64,000 nucleotides of DNA from Sphingomonas carotinifaciens. GTDB taxonomy: Bacteria > Pseudomonadota > Alphaproteobacteria > Sphingomonadales > Sphingomonadaceae. A program made the position numbers and the translations under genes. The notes beneath the pieces were generated by a model, which did no database searches, was not told the DNA's origin, and saw only the letters and a list, made by a program, of their open reading frames with translations. The stretch covers positions 2,293,501-2,357,500 of the forward strand of contig NZ_WSUT01000005.1 of NCBI RefSeq assembly GCF_009789535.1. The letters run 5' to 3'. Positions 25,938 through 35,944 of the stretch are shown here, piece after piece. The stretch's first letter is position 1, and each line of letters starts with the position of its first letter.

Positions 25938-26455
25938 GCGTCGCGCGGGTCCAGACCCGACTGAACGACGCGGGCGGCGACGAAGCCGAGCGCCGCAGCC
26001 ACACCGATGGCGACCGCCGGACTGTTCCGCACGAAGGCGCGGGCATCGTCCAGAAGATCATCGATCTGCTTGTCCTTGATCTGGCCGGAGAAGCCGGTGA
26101 CGGTATCGGCGGCCGAACGGGCATATTGGCCATATTGCTCACCCAGCTTCTCATCGACCTGTGCGGCGGCATCGGTCAGCAACTGCGCGAACTGATCGAG
26201 CGCATTGCCGGCGCGGGCCTTGCCGTCGTCGGCGAGTGCATAGATCTTGTCGGTCGCCTGCTGCTGCACCTTGGCGGCACCGTCCTTGATCGCCTGCTTC
26301 GGGCTGGTCGAGGTTGCGTTATCCGTGGCATCGCTGCTCGTCCCGCTTTCGGCGGAAGCATTTGATTCCGGGTTGAAATTCACGCCGGCGGTCTTCAGCG
26401 GCGCTGCCGGTTCGAACCCGGTCGCTGCCGGCGGTGTGGTGTCGTTGTCGGCCAT
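25934..26455 (-). CDS. DUF883/YqjD-type membrane-anchored protein
   Basis: 173 residues: low-complexity Ala/Ser/Thr/Asp N-terminus (1-50), an amphipathic helix QAIKDGAAKVQQQATDKIYALADDGKARAGNALDQF, and the C-terminal anchor DDARAFVRNSPAVAIGVAAALGFVAARVV, which has the FVRNSPxxAxGxAAxxGF pattern of YqjD/ElaB proteins. E. coli YqjD binds stationary-phase ribosomes and anchors them to the inner membrane. First gene of the four-gene operon, divergent from enolase over 138 bp. Confidence 0.75.
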   Translation of the reverse strand: MADNDTTPPAATGFEPAAPLKTAGVNFNPESNASAESGTSSDATDNATSTSPKQAIKDGAAKVQQQATDKIYALADDGKARAGNALDQFAQLLTDAAAQVDEKLGEQYGQYARSAADTVTGFSGQIKDKQIDDLLDDARAFVRNSPAVAIGVAAALGFVAARVVQSGLDPRDA

Positions 26456-26526
26456 GACGGAACCCTTTCTTTTGCGGTTCGCAGCTTAACCCCGTCAGTG
26501 GAAACGAGGTTCCATCGTGGTCGCAA

Positions 26527-26555
26527 TTGCCCTGAACGCGTGTGCGAGATACAGC
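26527..26555 (+). promoter_or_regulatory. Candidate sigma-70 promoter of eno
   Basis: TTGCCC (26527-26532), a 17-nt spacer and TACAGC (26550-26555) give a plausible -35/-10 pair about 40 bp before the enolase GTG. The match is partial, and G+C-rich promoters are hard to call by eye. Confidence 0.3.
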
Positions 26556-26581
26556 CGCCCGCGACCACACGGGCATTTTAG

Positions 26582-27874
<1,293 letters not shown>

Positions 27875-27906
27875 GCCACTTGATCCGGGGCGGCGGGCGC
27901 ACGAAA

Positions 27907-28227
27907 ATGGCAGGCGTGAAGAAGCCGTCCCCTTTCCGCAAGACGATGCGCCGGGCCGCGTGGCCGGCGCTCGGGCTGACGTTGATCGCGTTTTTCGGCG
28001 CCTATGCGGTGCTGGGGCGCAACGGTCTGCTCGCCTATGGCGACTATCAGCAGCAACTGGCGAAGCGCGAACGCTATTATGCGACGCTGGACCAGAAGCG
28101 CACCGTGCTGAAGAACCGGGTGGCGCTGCTCGACCCCGATCACGCCAATCCGGACATGGTGGATGAGATGGTTCGCAAGGAGCTGAACGTCACGCACCCA
28201 GACGAGGTGATCGTTCCGCTGAAATGA
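27907..28227 (+). CDS. ftsB: Septum formation initiator FtsB
   Basis: 106-residue bitopic protein of the divisome FtsQLB complex. After a basic N-terminus there is one membrane helix (ALGLTLIAFFGAYAVLG, about 21-38) and a periplasmic coiled coil (YQQQLAKRERYYATLDQKRTVLKNRVALL), ending in the DPDHANPDMVDEMVRKELNVTHPDEVIV motif of FtsB/DivIC. Position after eno is the common proteobacterial order. A clean terminator follows the stop. Confidence 0.93.
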   Translation: MAGVKKPSPFRKTMRRAAWPALGLTLIAFFGAYAVLGRNGLLAYGDYQQQLAKRERYYATLDQKRTVLKNRVALLDPDHANPDMVDEMVRKELNVTHPDEVIVPLK

Positions 28228-28228
28228 C

Positions 28229-28259
28229 AAAGGGCCGGCAGCGATGCCGGCCCTTTTTT
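28229..28259 (+). terminator. Rho-independent terminator after eno-ftsB
   Basis: A 12-bp perfect stem (aaagggccggca with tgccggcccttt), GCGA tetraloop at 28241-28244 and a T-run (28254-28259). It starts 1 nt after the ftsB stop and ends just before the stop of the convergent hydrolase gene, so it closes the eno-ftsB unit. Confidence 0.92.
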
Positions 28260-28261
28260 CG

Positions 28262-29089
28262 TCAGCGACCGAGGAAGGTCAGCAGGTCCTGCGTCAGCCG
28301 CTTGCCATGCGTGACGTTCAGGCCGTGCGGGGCGCCGTCATATTCCACCAGCTGCGCGCCCGGAATGCCGGCCGCCGCGGCACGGCCCGACGGATCGATC
28401 GGCACCGTCTGGTCGCTGGTGCCGTGGATGATGAGGGTCGGCACGCGGAACGACGCCAGATCGGGGCGGAAATCGGTGTGACCGAACGCTTCGGCACAGG
28501 CCAGGGTCGGCTTCAACCCGCCCTGCATCGCCACCGTGGTGGCCCAGTCCAGCGCATCGTCGCTGACCGGGCTGGTCAGGTATCCGACGCCGAAGAACTG
28601 CTTGAAGAAGGTGTCGCGGAAGAAGTGCGGGCGGTCGTCCTGGATGCCCTGCGCGATCTGCTGCAGCGTCGATTCTGGCACGCCGTCGGGATTGTCGTCC
28701 GTCTTGAGCATGTAGGGCACGACCGAGGCGACCAGGGCGGCGGCCACGACACCCTTGCCCTGATGGCGGCTCATGTAGCGGGCGACCTCGCCGCCCCCCA
28801 TCGAGAAGCCGACCAGCGTCACGTCCTGTGTCGCGCCCGTCGCTTCCAGCACGTCGGCCAGATCGTCGGCCAGCGTGTCGTAGTCGTAGCCGGACCAGGG
28901 CTGGCCGGACCGCCCGAAGCCGCGCCGGTCATAGGCGATGGCGCGGAAACCGGCATCGGCCAGCGCCATCATCTGCGGGTCCCACATATCGGACGACAGC
29001 GGCCAGCCATGCAGCAGGACGACCGGGCGGCCCGATCCCCAGTCCTTGACGTAGATGTCTGTCCCGTCGCGGGTTTTGACATAGGGCAT
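28262..29089 (-). CDS. Alpha/beta hydrolase, cofactor-free haloperoxidase type
   Basis: 275 residues. The oxyanion region LLHGWPLSSDMWDPQM, the nucleophile elbow VGFSMGGGEVARY (Ser near 99), the acid in HGTSDQTVPID and the His in GAPHGLNVTHG form the triad of non-heme chloroperoxidase/arylesterase-like hydrolases. These enzymes hydrolyse esters and show perhydrolase activity; the natural substrate is unknown. No signal peptide. Monocistronic, with a DHA2 transporter on the same strand 79 bp upstream. Confidence 0.9.
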   Translation of the reverse strand: MPYVKTRDGTDIYVKDWGSGRPVVLLHGWPLSSDMWDPQMMALADAGFRAIAYDRRGFGRSGQPWSGYDYDTLADDLADVLEATGATQDVTLVGFSMGGGEVARYMSRHQGKGVVAAALVASVVPYMLKTDDNPDGVPESTLQQIAQGIQDDRPHFFRDTFFKQFFGVGYLTSPVSDDALDWATTVAMQGGLKPTLACAEAFGHTDFRPDLASFRVPTLIIHGTSDQTVPIDPSGRAAAAGIPGAQLVEYDGAPHGLNVTHGKRLTQDLLTFLGR

Positions 29090-29168
29090 GATCGTCTCCT
29101 GGCTCCAAAAGTTCGCAGCGCCAACGGATCGAGCGATGCCCCGTTCCGGTCGGGTCGGGCTTGGTCCT

Positions 29169-30566
29169 TTAGCGGACCTGTGCGCCCGGCTGGACGTCGT
29201 CGGCCTCCAGCCCTTGCGGGTTGCGGATCGAGGGGCGCAGGCGGGCGAGGCTGCACAGCCCGGCGACCAGCGCCAGTCCGGCGGCGATCAGCGCGGGGCC
29301 GCCGCCGCCCCCGATGCCCATCGCCAGAAGGGCCGCGACCAGCGTGGCGCCCGTCGTCTGCCCCACCATGCGCGTGGTGGAGATGAGCCCGCCGGCTGCC
29401 GCTGCCCGCTCCCGCGGGGTAGAGCCGATGATGAGCCGGGCGTTGGGGGACAGAAACATGCCGAACCCCGCGCCGCATAGGGCCATCCGCCATGCGACAT
29501 CACCATAGTCCGGCTGGGCGGGCAGGAAGGCGAGCAGGCAGAGCGCGCCGATGGCGATGGTCATGCCGATGCCGCCGAGCAGCCCGGCGGGATAGCGGTC
29601 CGACAGCCACCCGGCCAGCGGTGCCACGATCATGGTGGTCAGCGGCCACGGCGCAATCATCGTCCCCACCTCCGACGGCGACAGGCCATAGGCATGCTGG
29701 AGGCGGAAGGGTAGTGACAGGAGCAGCGTCATCGATGCGACGAACGCGGTGAAGGCGCCGAGCGTGGACAGCGCCAGTACCGGTCGGCCGAGCAGATCGA
29801 CCGGCAGGATCGGCGCGATCTCGCCCCGCTCGCGGCGGATGAAGATGACGCCGGTGAAGATGCCGAGTGCGACGATCGCGGCGGACACGATCGGGCTGTC
29901 GCCGTGCACGGCCGTTTCCAGGCCGCCGATGATGAGCCCGAACATCGCGGCACACAGCACGCCGCCCAGAACGTCGAACGGTTCCTCCCCGCGGGGCGGC
30001 TCAGGCAAGGCGCGGCCCAGCACCAGCGACAGGATGGCGAAGGGCACCGCGCTGGCGAACACCCAAGGCCACGGCGCGACGCCGAGGATCAGGCCGCCGA
30101 GCGTCGGCGCCAGTGCCGCGGAACTGGACACCACGACCGAATTGACGCCAAGCCCGCGGCCAAGCTGGCGGGCCGGATAGATAGACCGGACAAGCGCGGA
30201 GGACACGCTGAGCGCAGCCGCCGCCCCCGCCGCCTGCGCGACGCGCACCACCAGCAGGAATGGCAGGCTTTTGGCAAAGAAGCACAGCACGGTGGCGACG
30301 GTGAAGACGAGTTGCCCGGTCTGGTACATCCGCTTCAGCCCGATCCGGTTGCCCAGGCCCGAAAAGGGCAGGAGCAGCATGACCAGAGTCAATTGATAGA
30401 CGGTGACGACCGACACCGCCGCGCTGGAGCCGACGCCCAGGTCGCGGGCGATGGTGGGTAGCGCCACGGTGGCGATCGCGCCGTCGATCACGACCAGTGC
30501 CGTACCGGCAGAGATCGCGGCGATCGCAACGAAGCGGCGGGGAGTGGGCAGGCCATCGTGCATCAT
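29169..30566 (-). CDS. DHA2-family MFS multidrug transporter
   Basis: 465 residues with about 14 hydrophobic segments. ISAGTALVVIDGAIATVALPTIARDLG (about 17-43) has the acidic residue in helix 1; VRVAQAAGAAAALSVSSALVRSIYP corresponds to motif B and VVVSSSAALAPTLGGLILG to motif C of 14-helix drug antiporters. The start ATG at 30566 is preceded by an AAGGG; upstream in-frame starts run antisense to the divergent peptidase gene. No fusion-protein partner is adjacent, so it probably works alone. Confidence 0.87.
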   Translation of the reverse strand: MMHDGLPTPRRFVAIAAISAGTALVVIDGAIATVALPTIARDLGVGSSAAVSVVTVYQLTLVMLLLPFSGLGNRIGLKRMYQTGQLVFTVATVLCFFAKSLPFLLVVRVAQAAGAAAALSVSSALVRSIYPARQLGRGLGVNSVVVSSSAALAPTLGGLILGVAPWPWVFASAVPFAILSLVLGRALPEPPRGEEPFDVLGGVLCAAMFGLIIGGLETAVHGDSPIVSAAIVALGIFTGVIFIRRERGEIAPILPVDLLGRPVLALSTLGAFTAFVASMTLLLSLPFRLQHAYGLSPSEVGTMIAPWPLTTMIVAPLAGWLSDRYPAGLLGGIGMTIAIGALCLLAFLPAQPDYGDVAWRMALCGAGFGMFLSPNARLIIGSTPRERAAAAGGLISTTRMVGQTTGATLVAALLAMGIGGGGGPALIAAGLALVAGLCSLARLRPSIRNPQGLEADDVQPGAQVR

Positions 30567-30581
30567 GACGCCCTTAACCCA

Positions 30582-30592
30582 TTGCCGGGCAA
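30582..30592. promoter_or_regulatory. Palindrome in the DHA2/S9-peptidase divergent promoter
   Basis: TTGCCGGGCAA is an 11-bp palindrome with a single central base, in the 93-bp gap between the divergent transporter and peptidase genes. The half-site TTGCC also occurs in the emrA-marR repeat but with different spacing. A weak candidate operator. Confidence 0.25.
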
Positions 30593-30659
30593 CCGGGTGC
30601 ATTGCATCGACGGAAATACCACGCCACAACTGAACCATTGTGCCGGTAGGGAGACTTTG

Positions 30660-32792
30660 ATGCGTGGTGGGCGATTTCTGGCAGCGGCGAGCCTGATGAC
30701 GGGCATGGTGGCGGGCAACGCCGATGCGACCCAGACGGCAGCGGCAAACGATCCGTACATCTGGCTGGAAGACAAGGATGGCGGCAAGGCCCTGGCCTGG
30801 GTGGAAGCAGAGAATGCCAAGACGCTGCCCCGGTTGCAGAACGATCCGCGTTACCAGACCTTCTACGCCGAGGCGCTGGCGATCGCGTCGGCCAAGGACC
30901 GTATCCCCATGCCCGAGCAACTGGCGGGCAAGATCCTGAACTTCTGGCGCGATGCGGATCATCCGCAGGGGCTGTGGCGCTGGACGAGCGAGGCGGACTA
31001 TGCCTCGGCCACACCGCGCTGGACGACGTTGATCGACCTGGACAAGCTGAGCCAGGCGGAAGGCAAGAAGTGGGTCTGGAAGGGGGCAAGCTGCCTTCAG
31101 CCGGAGGAGCGGCTGTGCCTGATCGCCCTCTCCGAGGGTGGCGAGGACGCGATCAGCTACCGCGAGTTCGATCTTGAGGCGGGACGGTTCGTGGAGAACG
31201 GCTTTGCCTTGCCGACCTCCAAACAAGGTGCGGCATGGCTGGACAAGGACACGCTGCTGGTCAGCCGCGACTGGGGCGCCGGCAGCATGACCCAGTCCAG
31301 CTACCCGTTCGTCGTCAAGATGGTGAAGCGCGGCCAGCCGCTATCCGCGGCAACGGAACTGTACCGCGGCGCGCCGGGTGACCAGTTGGGCACCTATGCC
31401 GGGGTGATGACCGATGCCAAGGGCAACAAGCTGGTGCTGATGCAGCGGCGCCAGGCGTTTTTCGGCGGCGACACCTCGGTATGGACCCCGGAAGGGGGCA
31501 CGAAGAAGCTGGACATTCCGGCCCGGACCCATGCCGTCGGCATGATCGATGGCCGCGTGATCTTCGAGACGAGCGACCCCTGGGGATCGATCGCGCCCGG
31601 TACCGTCGCCTGGGCGCCGCTGGCCGAGGTCCAGCGCGGAACCGTGCGTCCGCAGGTGTTGTTCGCGCCAAGCGCGACGCAGGCGGTGCAGGGTGTCAGC
31701 ACGACGCAGAACCGCGTCATCGTGACCTATATCGACAACGTACAGGGCCGCGCGAGCGTCTTTGCGCCCAGCGGTACCGGCTGGACGTCGCGCGCGGTGG
31801 CGGTGCCCGAGAATGTCAGCATCGGCGTGGCGTCCACGACCGATCGCAGCGACGATGTCTTCCTGGCGGTGAACGGCTTTACCACGCCCACCACGCTGTC
31901 CGCCTTCGACGCTGCGGGCAACGCCGCGCCGCGCACGATCAAGAGCCTGCCGCCGCGCTTCGACGCGCAGGGGGTTGCCGTTCACCAATATCAGGCGACG
32001 TCGAGCGACGGCACCAAGGTGCCCTACTTCGTCGTTCTGCCCAAGGGTGTGAAGCTCGACGGCACGACGCCGACGCTGATGACCGCCTATGGCGGTTTCG
32101 AGATCGCGCGTCTGCCGACCTATCTGGGGTCGACCGGCAAGATGTGGACGGAGCGGGGCGGTGCGTTCGTGCTCGCCAATATCCGCGGCGGCGGCGAGTT
32201 CGGGCCGAAATGGCATGACGCGGGCCGCAAGACCAACCGCCAGATCATCTATGACGATTTCGTCGCGGTGGCGAACGACCTGACCGCGCGCAAAATTACC
32301 AGCCCGCAAAAGCTGGGCATCTATGGTGGCTCCAATGGCGGCCTGCTGATGGGGGTCGAGTTCACCCAGCGGCCCGATCTGTGGAAGGCGGTGACGATCC
32401 AGGTGCCGCTGCTCGATATGGTGCGCTACGAACAGATTGCTGCTGGCTCATCATGGGTCGATGAATATGGGTCGGTAGCCAATCCGGCGGAGAAGGCGTT
32501 CCTGGAGAAGATCTCGCCCTATGCGAATATCCGCAAAGGGGTCGCTTATCCGGAGCCCTATATCTGGACCACGACCAAGGACGACCGCGTCGGCCCGCAG
32601 CATGCCCGCAAGTTTGCGGCGCGGCTGGGAGAATATGGTCTTCCCTATCTGTTCTACGAGGACACGGCGGGTGGACATTCGGGCGATGCCGACATTGCGC
32701 AGGGCGCCCGGTTGCAGGCGCTGCAGACCACCTATTTCGCACAAAAGCTGATGGGGCCGTCAACTGCCGGAGCGGCCACCGCAGCCCGGTAG
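30660..32792 (+). CDS. S9 family prolyl oligopeptidase, secreted
   Basis: 710 residues: signal peptide (about 1-24), the seven-bladed propeller, and a C-terminal alpha/beta-hydrolase domain. The N-terminal block DPYIWLEDKDGGKALAWVEAENAKTL is the POP signature. Catalytic triad: Ser558 in YGGSNGGLL, Asp642 in TKDDRVGP and His673 in AGGHSGD. Family members cleave proline-containing peptides up to about 30 residues long; a periplasmic location is expected. ATG 30660 is preceded by GGGAG. Divergent from the DHA2 transporter; the IS element lies 29 bp after its stop. Confidence 0.94.
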   Translation: MRGGRFLAAASLMTGMVAGNADATQTAAANDPYIWLEDKDGGKALAWVEAENAKTLPRLQNDPRYQTFYAEALAIASAKDRIPMPEQLAGKILNFWRDADHPQGLWRWTSEADYASATPRWTTLIDLDKLSQAEGKKWVWKGASCLQPEERLCLIALSEGGEDAISYREFDLEAGRFVENGFALPTSKQGAAWLDKDTLLVSRDWGAGSMTQSSYPFVVKMVKRGQPLSAATELYRGAPGDQLGTYAGVMTDAKGNKLVLMQRRQAFFGGDTSVWTPEGGTKKLDIPARTHAVGMIDGRVIFETSDPWGSIAPGTVAWAPLAEVQRGTVRPQVLFAPSATQAVQGVSTTQNRVIVTYIDNVQGRASVFAPSGTGWTSRAVAVPENVSIGVASTTDRSDDVFLAVNGFTTPTTLSAFDAAGNAAPRTIKSLPPRFDAQGVAVHQYQATSSDGTKVPYFVVLPKGVKLDGTTPTLMTAYGGFEIARLPTYLGSTGKMWTERGGAFVLANIRGGGEFGPKWHDAGRKTNRQIIYDDFVAVANDLTARKITSPQKLGIYGGSNGGLLMGVEFTQRPDLWKAVTIQVPLLDMVRYEQIAAGSSWVDEYGSVANPAEKAFLEKISPYANIRKGVAYPEPYIWTTTKDDRVGPQHARKFAARLGEYGLPYLFYEDTAGGHSGDADIAQGARLQALQTTYFAQKLMGPSTAGAATAAR

Positions 32793-32821
32793 CCTGTTTG
32801 CGAAAGCCTTCAGCACCTTAG

Positions 32822-32839
32822 GGTCAGGACCTATTGATG
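32822..32839 (+). repeat. IS left inverted repeat
   Basis: GGGTCAGGACctaTTGAT; it pairs with the right end at 15 of 18 positions (the three-base middle differs). Confidence 0.9.
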
Positions 32840-32880
32840 TGAGTGCCGCAATCTGATTCAGGCTCCGCAAGGAGACCGGG

Positions 32881-33638
32881 ATGAGCGACCTGTTTTGGCT
32901 GACGGACGAGCAGATGGATCGGCTGCGGCCGTTCTTTCCCAAGAGCCACGGCAAGCCTCGGGTAGATGACCGGCGGGTGCTGAGCGGCATCGTGTTCGTC
33001 AACAAGAACGGTCTGCGCTGGCGTGATGCGCCGAGCGCCTACGGCCCAACCAAGACGCTCTACAATCGGTGGAAGCGCTGGGGGGCGGCAGGCGTGTTCA
33101 CGCGCATGATGGAGGGGTTGGCAACCGCAGGCGCCGAGCCAGGAACGGTCATGATCGACGCGACCTACTTGAAGGCGCACCGCACGGCATCGAGCCTGCG
33201 GGTAAAAAAGGGGATCTCGGCCGCCTGATCGGGCGCACCAAAGGCGGCATGAATACCAAGCTCCATGCCCTCGCCGATGCGAACGGACGCCCGCTGAGCT
33301 TCTTCATGACCGCAGGTCAGGTCAGCGACTACACCGGCGCGGCAGCACTGCTGGATGACCTGCCCAAGGCACAGTGGCTGCTTGGCGACCGCGGCTACGA
33401 CGCCGACTGGTTCAGGGACGCCCTGCAGGCCAAGGGCATCCAGCCCTGCATCCCGGGCCGCAAATCGCGCAACGAGCCGGTCAAATACGACAAGCGCCGC
33501 TATCGGCGCCGCAGCCGCATCGAAATCATGTTTGGCCGTCTCAAGGACTGGCGGCGCATCGCCACCCGCTACGATCGCTGCCCAACCGCCTTCTTCTCGG
33601 CCATCACCCTCGCAGCCACCGTCATCTTCTGGCTGTGA
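32881..33638 (+). CDS. IS5-family transposase with programmed -1 frameshift
   Basis: DDE transposase made by joining frame 1 (32881 to a stop near 33228) with the -1 frame through to 33638, giving about 252 residues. The shift site is A-AAA-AAG at 33204-33210, a textbook slippery heptamer; across it the two frames join as SLRV-KK-GDLGRLIGRTKGGMNTKLHALAD, the conserved IS5 reading. Catalytic residues: Asp in MIDATYLKAHRTA, Asp in LLGDRGYDADW, Glu in RRSRIEIMFGRLKDWRRIATRYD. AAGGAG lies 8 nt before the ATG. Unshifted translation would give only a 115-residue N-terminal fragment. Confidence 0.93.
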
Positions 33639-33655
33639 TCAACGAGTCCTGACCC
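33638..33655 (-). repeat. IS right inverted repeat
   Basis: Reads GGGTCAGGACtcgTTGAT on the minus strand. It overlaps the transposase stop codon by one base. Confidence 0.9.
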
Positions 33656-33782
33656 TAGGTGCGGCCGGGATATGACGATCGGGAGACTGCGCCGCAAGGT
33701 GCAGTTCTCCTGATAAAGGGGCGGGGCGCATGTCGGTGGATGCCAGACAGACGGAGCGACCTCGCCCACCGTTTCCGTGGCA

Positions 33783-34277
33783 TCAGGCGTGGAGTGCCGC
33801 CGCCAGTTGCGCCTTGGTCATCCTCGATCGGCCGGGCACGTTCCGGCGCCGGGCCTCCTGATATAGTTCCGCCTTGCTGCGATGATCGCGGAACGGCGCC
33901 GTCTTTGTGGCGATGTCCTCGGGTTGGGCGGAGAATTGCTTGCCCTTGGCGCGATCGGCCTTTTTGCGCGCGGTGGTGCGGCGATATTCCTCCTCCGATA
34001 GCGAGTCGCGTGCAGACTTGGGCAGATAGCGCTCACCCGTGTCGCCGCTCTTCTTGCCCGACTTCGTTCCCCAGTCTTCCTTCGTCCATTGGTGCAGGCT
34101 GTTGTCCGCGTCGGGCTTGCCCTTGTAGGTGCCGCCGCGCTTCTTGTACGCGGCAACCGCCATCTGCGCCTTACGGGCGGACCATTCGCCTTTCCGGCCG
34201 CCCTTGGCGCCGGCGGTGATCTCCGCCTTGACGGTTTCCCACAGATCCGGATCGGTGCGCTCGGCAGTGTCGGTCAT
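33783..34277 (-). CDS. DUF5872-like basic protein with SAP/Rho-N-like C-terminus
   Basis: 164 residues, highly charged and Lys-rich. DLWETVKAEITAGAKGGRKGEWSARKAQMAVAAYKKRGG and WTKEDWGTKSGKKSG..RYLPKSAR match what I recall of DUF5872 proteins. The C-terminus DHRSKAELYQEARRRNVPGRSRMTKAQLAAAL looks like a small nucleic-acid-binding SAP or Rho-N helix pair. No membrane segments. ATG 34277 is supported by the MTDTAERTDPDLWE start. Function unknown; a nucleic-acid association is inferred. The IS right end lies 127 bp beyond its stop. Confidence 0.68.
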   Translation of the reverse strand: MTDTAERTDPDLWETVKAEITAGAKGGRKGEWSARKAQMAVAAYKKRGGTYKGKPDADNSLHQWTKEDWGTKSGKKSGDTGERYLPKSARDSLSEEEYRRTTARKKADRAKGKQFSAQPEDIATKTAPFRDHRSKAELYQEARRRNVPGRSRMTKAQLAAALHA

Positions 34278-34381
34278 GGCGGATTGAACCCGCACGACGC
34301 TCGTGCGTTCCGCCGCCTTGATGCGGCAAATGTTACGCATTGGTCTTGCTGCATTGCAGCGATGCGGGCAGAAGCGAGGGC

Positions 34382-34732
34382 ATGACCGACATGACGACGA
34401 TCGAGCGCAGTCCGGCAGAGCCGGCGGCGGGCGCTCCTGCGATCATCTTCGAGGCGATCGTGAAGCTGCGCGCGGTGGCTGCGACCTATAATCGCGGGGA
34501 CGTGACGCTGGCGCCGCACGCCATCTACACGCGGCACGGCGAGCTTTACGTCGACGCGACCACGCTGGAGCGCGACGGGCGGCCGCCCAAGGAGGAGAAG
34601 CTGGGTACGTTCAAGCTGGCCGGGCTGGGGGCGTTGCGCCTGACGCCGCGCCGCTTCACGACCAGTTCGCTGTTTCTGGCGCATGATCCCAAATATGCCG
34701 GCGTGCTGCTGATGGCGGTCGAAGCGGGCTGA
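34382..34732 (+). CDS. Small conserved hypothetical protein
   Basis: 116 residues. FEAIVKLRAVAATYNRGDVTLAPHAIYTRHGELYVDATTLERDGRPPKEEKLGTFKLAGLGALRLTPRRF resembles the WYL-like beta fold seen in stand-alone sphingomonad proteins: a strand pattern with HGELYVDA and KLGTFKLAGL. No signal peptide or helix-turn-helix. A ligand-sensing role is only a structural guess. GAGG lies a few nt before ATG 34382; ATG 34391 is an alternative. Divergent from the DUF5872-like gene. Confidence 0.6.
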   Translation: MTDMTTIERSPAEPAAGAPAIIFEAIVKLRAVAATYNRGDVTLAPHAIYTRHGELYVDATTLERDGRPPKEEKLGTFKLAGLGALRLTPRRFTTSSLFLAHDPKYAGVLLMAVEAG

Positions 34733-34835
34733 TCACACGGCGGCAATAGTTTCAATTCGGACGTAAACCATTGCCGCAAGGCGCTTTCGGTCCTATGCCT
34801 CTTGTCGGTGCGGGGGAGCACGGGGGCAAGGGCCG

Positions 34836-35897
34836 TTGAGTGGTGACACACGCCAAGCTGTAACCGCATGGCCGGACATGGCCACGATCGCCCATATCCG
34901 GCCCGTCGAAACCGTTCTGGGGCCATTTTCTGCTTGGCCGCCCGAATTGCAGAGCGCGGCGGGCATGGTGCTGACCCTGGGTGTGCCGGCGGCGCTGGTG
35001 TGGGGCGCCGGGTTGGTCACGATCCACAATGCCGCCTTCGCGCAACTGATCGGCCTCGATGCGAACGGGCAGGCTTTCGACGCCATATGGGCCGGGCACT
35101 GGCCTGGTTGTACCGCCGTGGTGGAACAGGTGCGGCGCGGCGAGACGGTAAAGGGCGATGATCGCCCGATCGCATTGCAACGGGACGATTTGCACCGGGA
35201 CGATGCGGGCGAGGTGGCCTCCTGTTCCTATGCGTGTAGCCCGGTTCGCGATGCGAAGGGGCAGCTGGCCGGCTTCATCGACATCCTGATCGAAACATCC
35301 GAAGCCATGCGGGCACGGGCCGAAATGGTCATGCTCAATCGCGAGCTGGGGCACCGGCTGAAGAACACGATGGCGATGGTCGGGGCGATCGCGTCGCAAT
35401 CGCTGAAGGGCGTGGTCGAGCGCGAAGCCGTGGAAATCTTTCAGGCGCGCATCGTCGCGTTGGGCCATGCCCATGACGTGCTGTTGCAGGAGAATTGGGC
35501 GGCGGCACCGATCGAGACGGTGGTCGACACGGCGTTGCGGCTGCATGACGACAGCGAGCGCTTCGCCGTTACGGGCGCGCCGGTGCAACTGGGATCGCGC
35601 GCGGTATTGTCGCTGTCGCTGCTGCTCCACGAACTGGCGACAAATGCGGTGAAGCATGGCGCATTGTCCGTGGCGGGCGGCCATGTCGACCTGAGTTGGC
35701 GGGTCGATGGCGAGGATCTGTGCCTGGACTGGATCGAGCGCGACGGACCGGCGGTGGTCGCGCCGGCGCGCGGCGGCTTCGGCTCCCGCCTGATCGGCAT
35801 GGGGCTGGTGGGCACCGGGCATGTCGAGCGCCACTTCCATCCCACGGGTTTTGCGGCACATTTCCGTGCCCCTTTGGCACAGGTACAGCAGACGTAA
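34836..35897 (+). CDS. HWE-type sensor histidine kinase with PAS domain
   Basis: Up to 353 residues. The N-terminal PAS-like part has the ETVLGPFSAWPPELQSAAGMVLTLGVPAALVWGAG pattern common to HWE kinases, followed by VLNRELGHRLKNTMAMVGAIASQSL with the phosphorylated His, LLLHELATNAVKHGALS as N-box, and the C-terminal RGGFGSRLIGMGL. HWE kinases in alphaproteobacteria often feed the general stress response or light/redox signalling. No membrane segment, so cytoplasmic. A TTG start at 34836 follows AAGGG closely; ATG 34878 is an alternative. A degenerate receiver gene follows 47 bp downstream. Confidence 0.87.
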   Translation: MSGDTRQAVTAWPDMATIAHIRPVETVLGPFSAWPPELQSAAGMVLTLGVPAALVWGAGLVTIHNAAFAQLIGLDANGQAFDAIWAGHWPGCTAVVEQVRRGETVKGDDRPIALQRDDLHRDDAGEVASCSYACSPVRDAKGQLAGFIDILIETSEAMRARAEMVMLNRELGHRLKNTMAMVGAIASQSLKGVVEREAVEIFQARIVALGHAHDVLLQENWAAAPIETVVDTALRLHDDSERFAVTGAPVQLGSRAVLSLSLLLHELATNAVKHGALSVAGGHVDLSWRVDGEDLCLDWIERDGPAVVAPARGGFGSRLIGMGLVGTGHVERHFHPTGFAAHFRAPLAQVQQT

Positions 35898-35944
35898 AGC
35901 TTGAGGCGGGTAGCGGGCGGACCCTACACCGCTACCCAACCGCC

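Larger units (their letters stand above)
32822..33655 (+). mobile_element. IS5-family insertion sequence, apparently intact (834 bp)
   Basis: Bounded by imperfect inverted repeats (32822-32839 and 33638-33655) and flanked by TA on both sides (32820-32821, 33656-33657), consistent with a short target duplication. It carries one transposase expressed from two overlapping frames. The layout fits the IS427-like subgroup of IS5. It sits between the S9 peptidase and DUF5872-like genes and interrupts no recognisable gene. Confidence 0.92.

Noticed and set aside
32881..33228. A decayed transposase because of the frame break
   Set aside because: The break coincides with a canonical A-AAA-AAG slippery site and both halves keep all catalytic residues, so programmed frameshifting explains it better.
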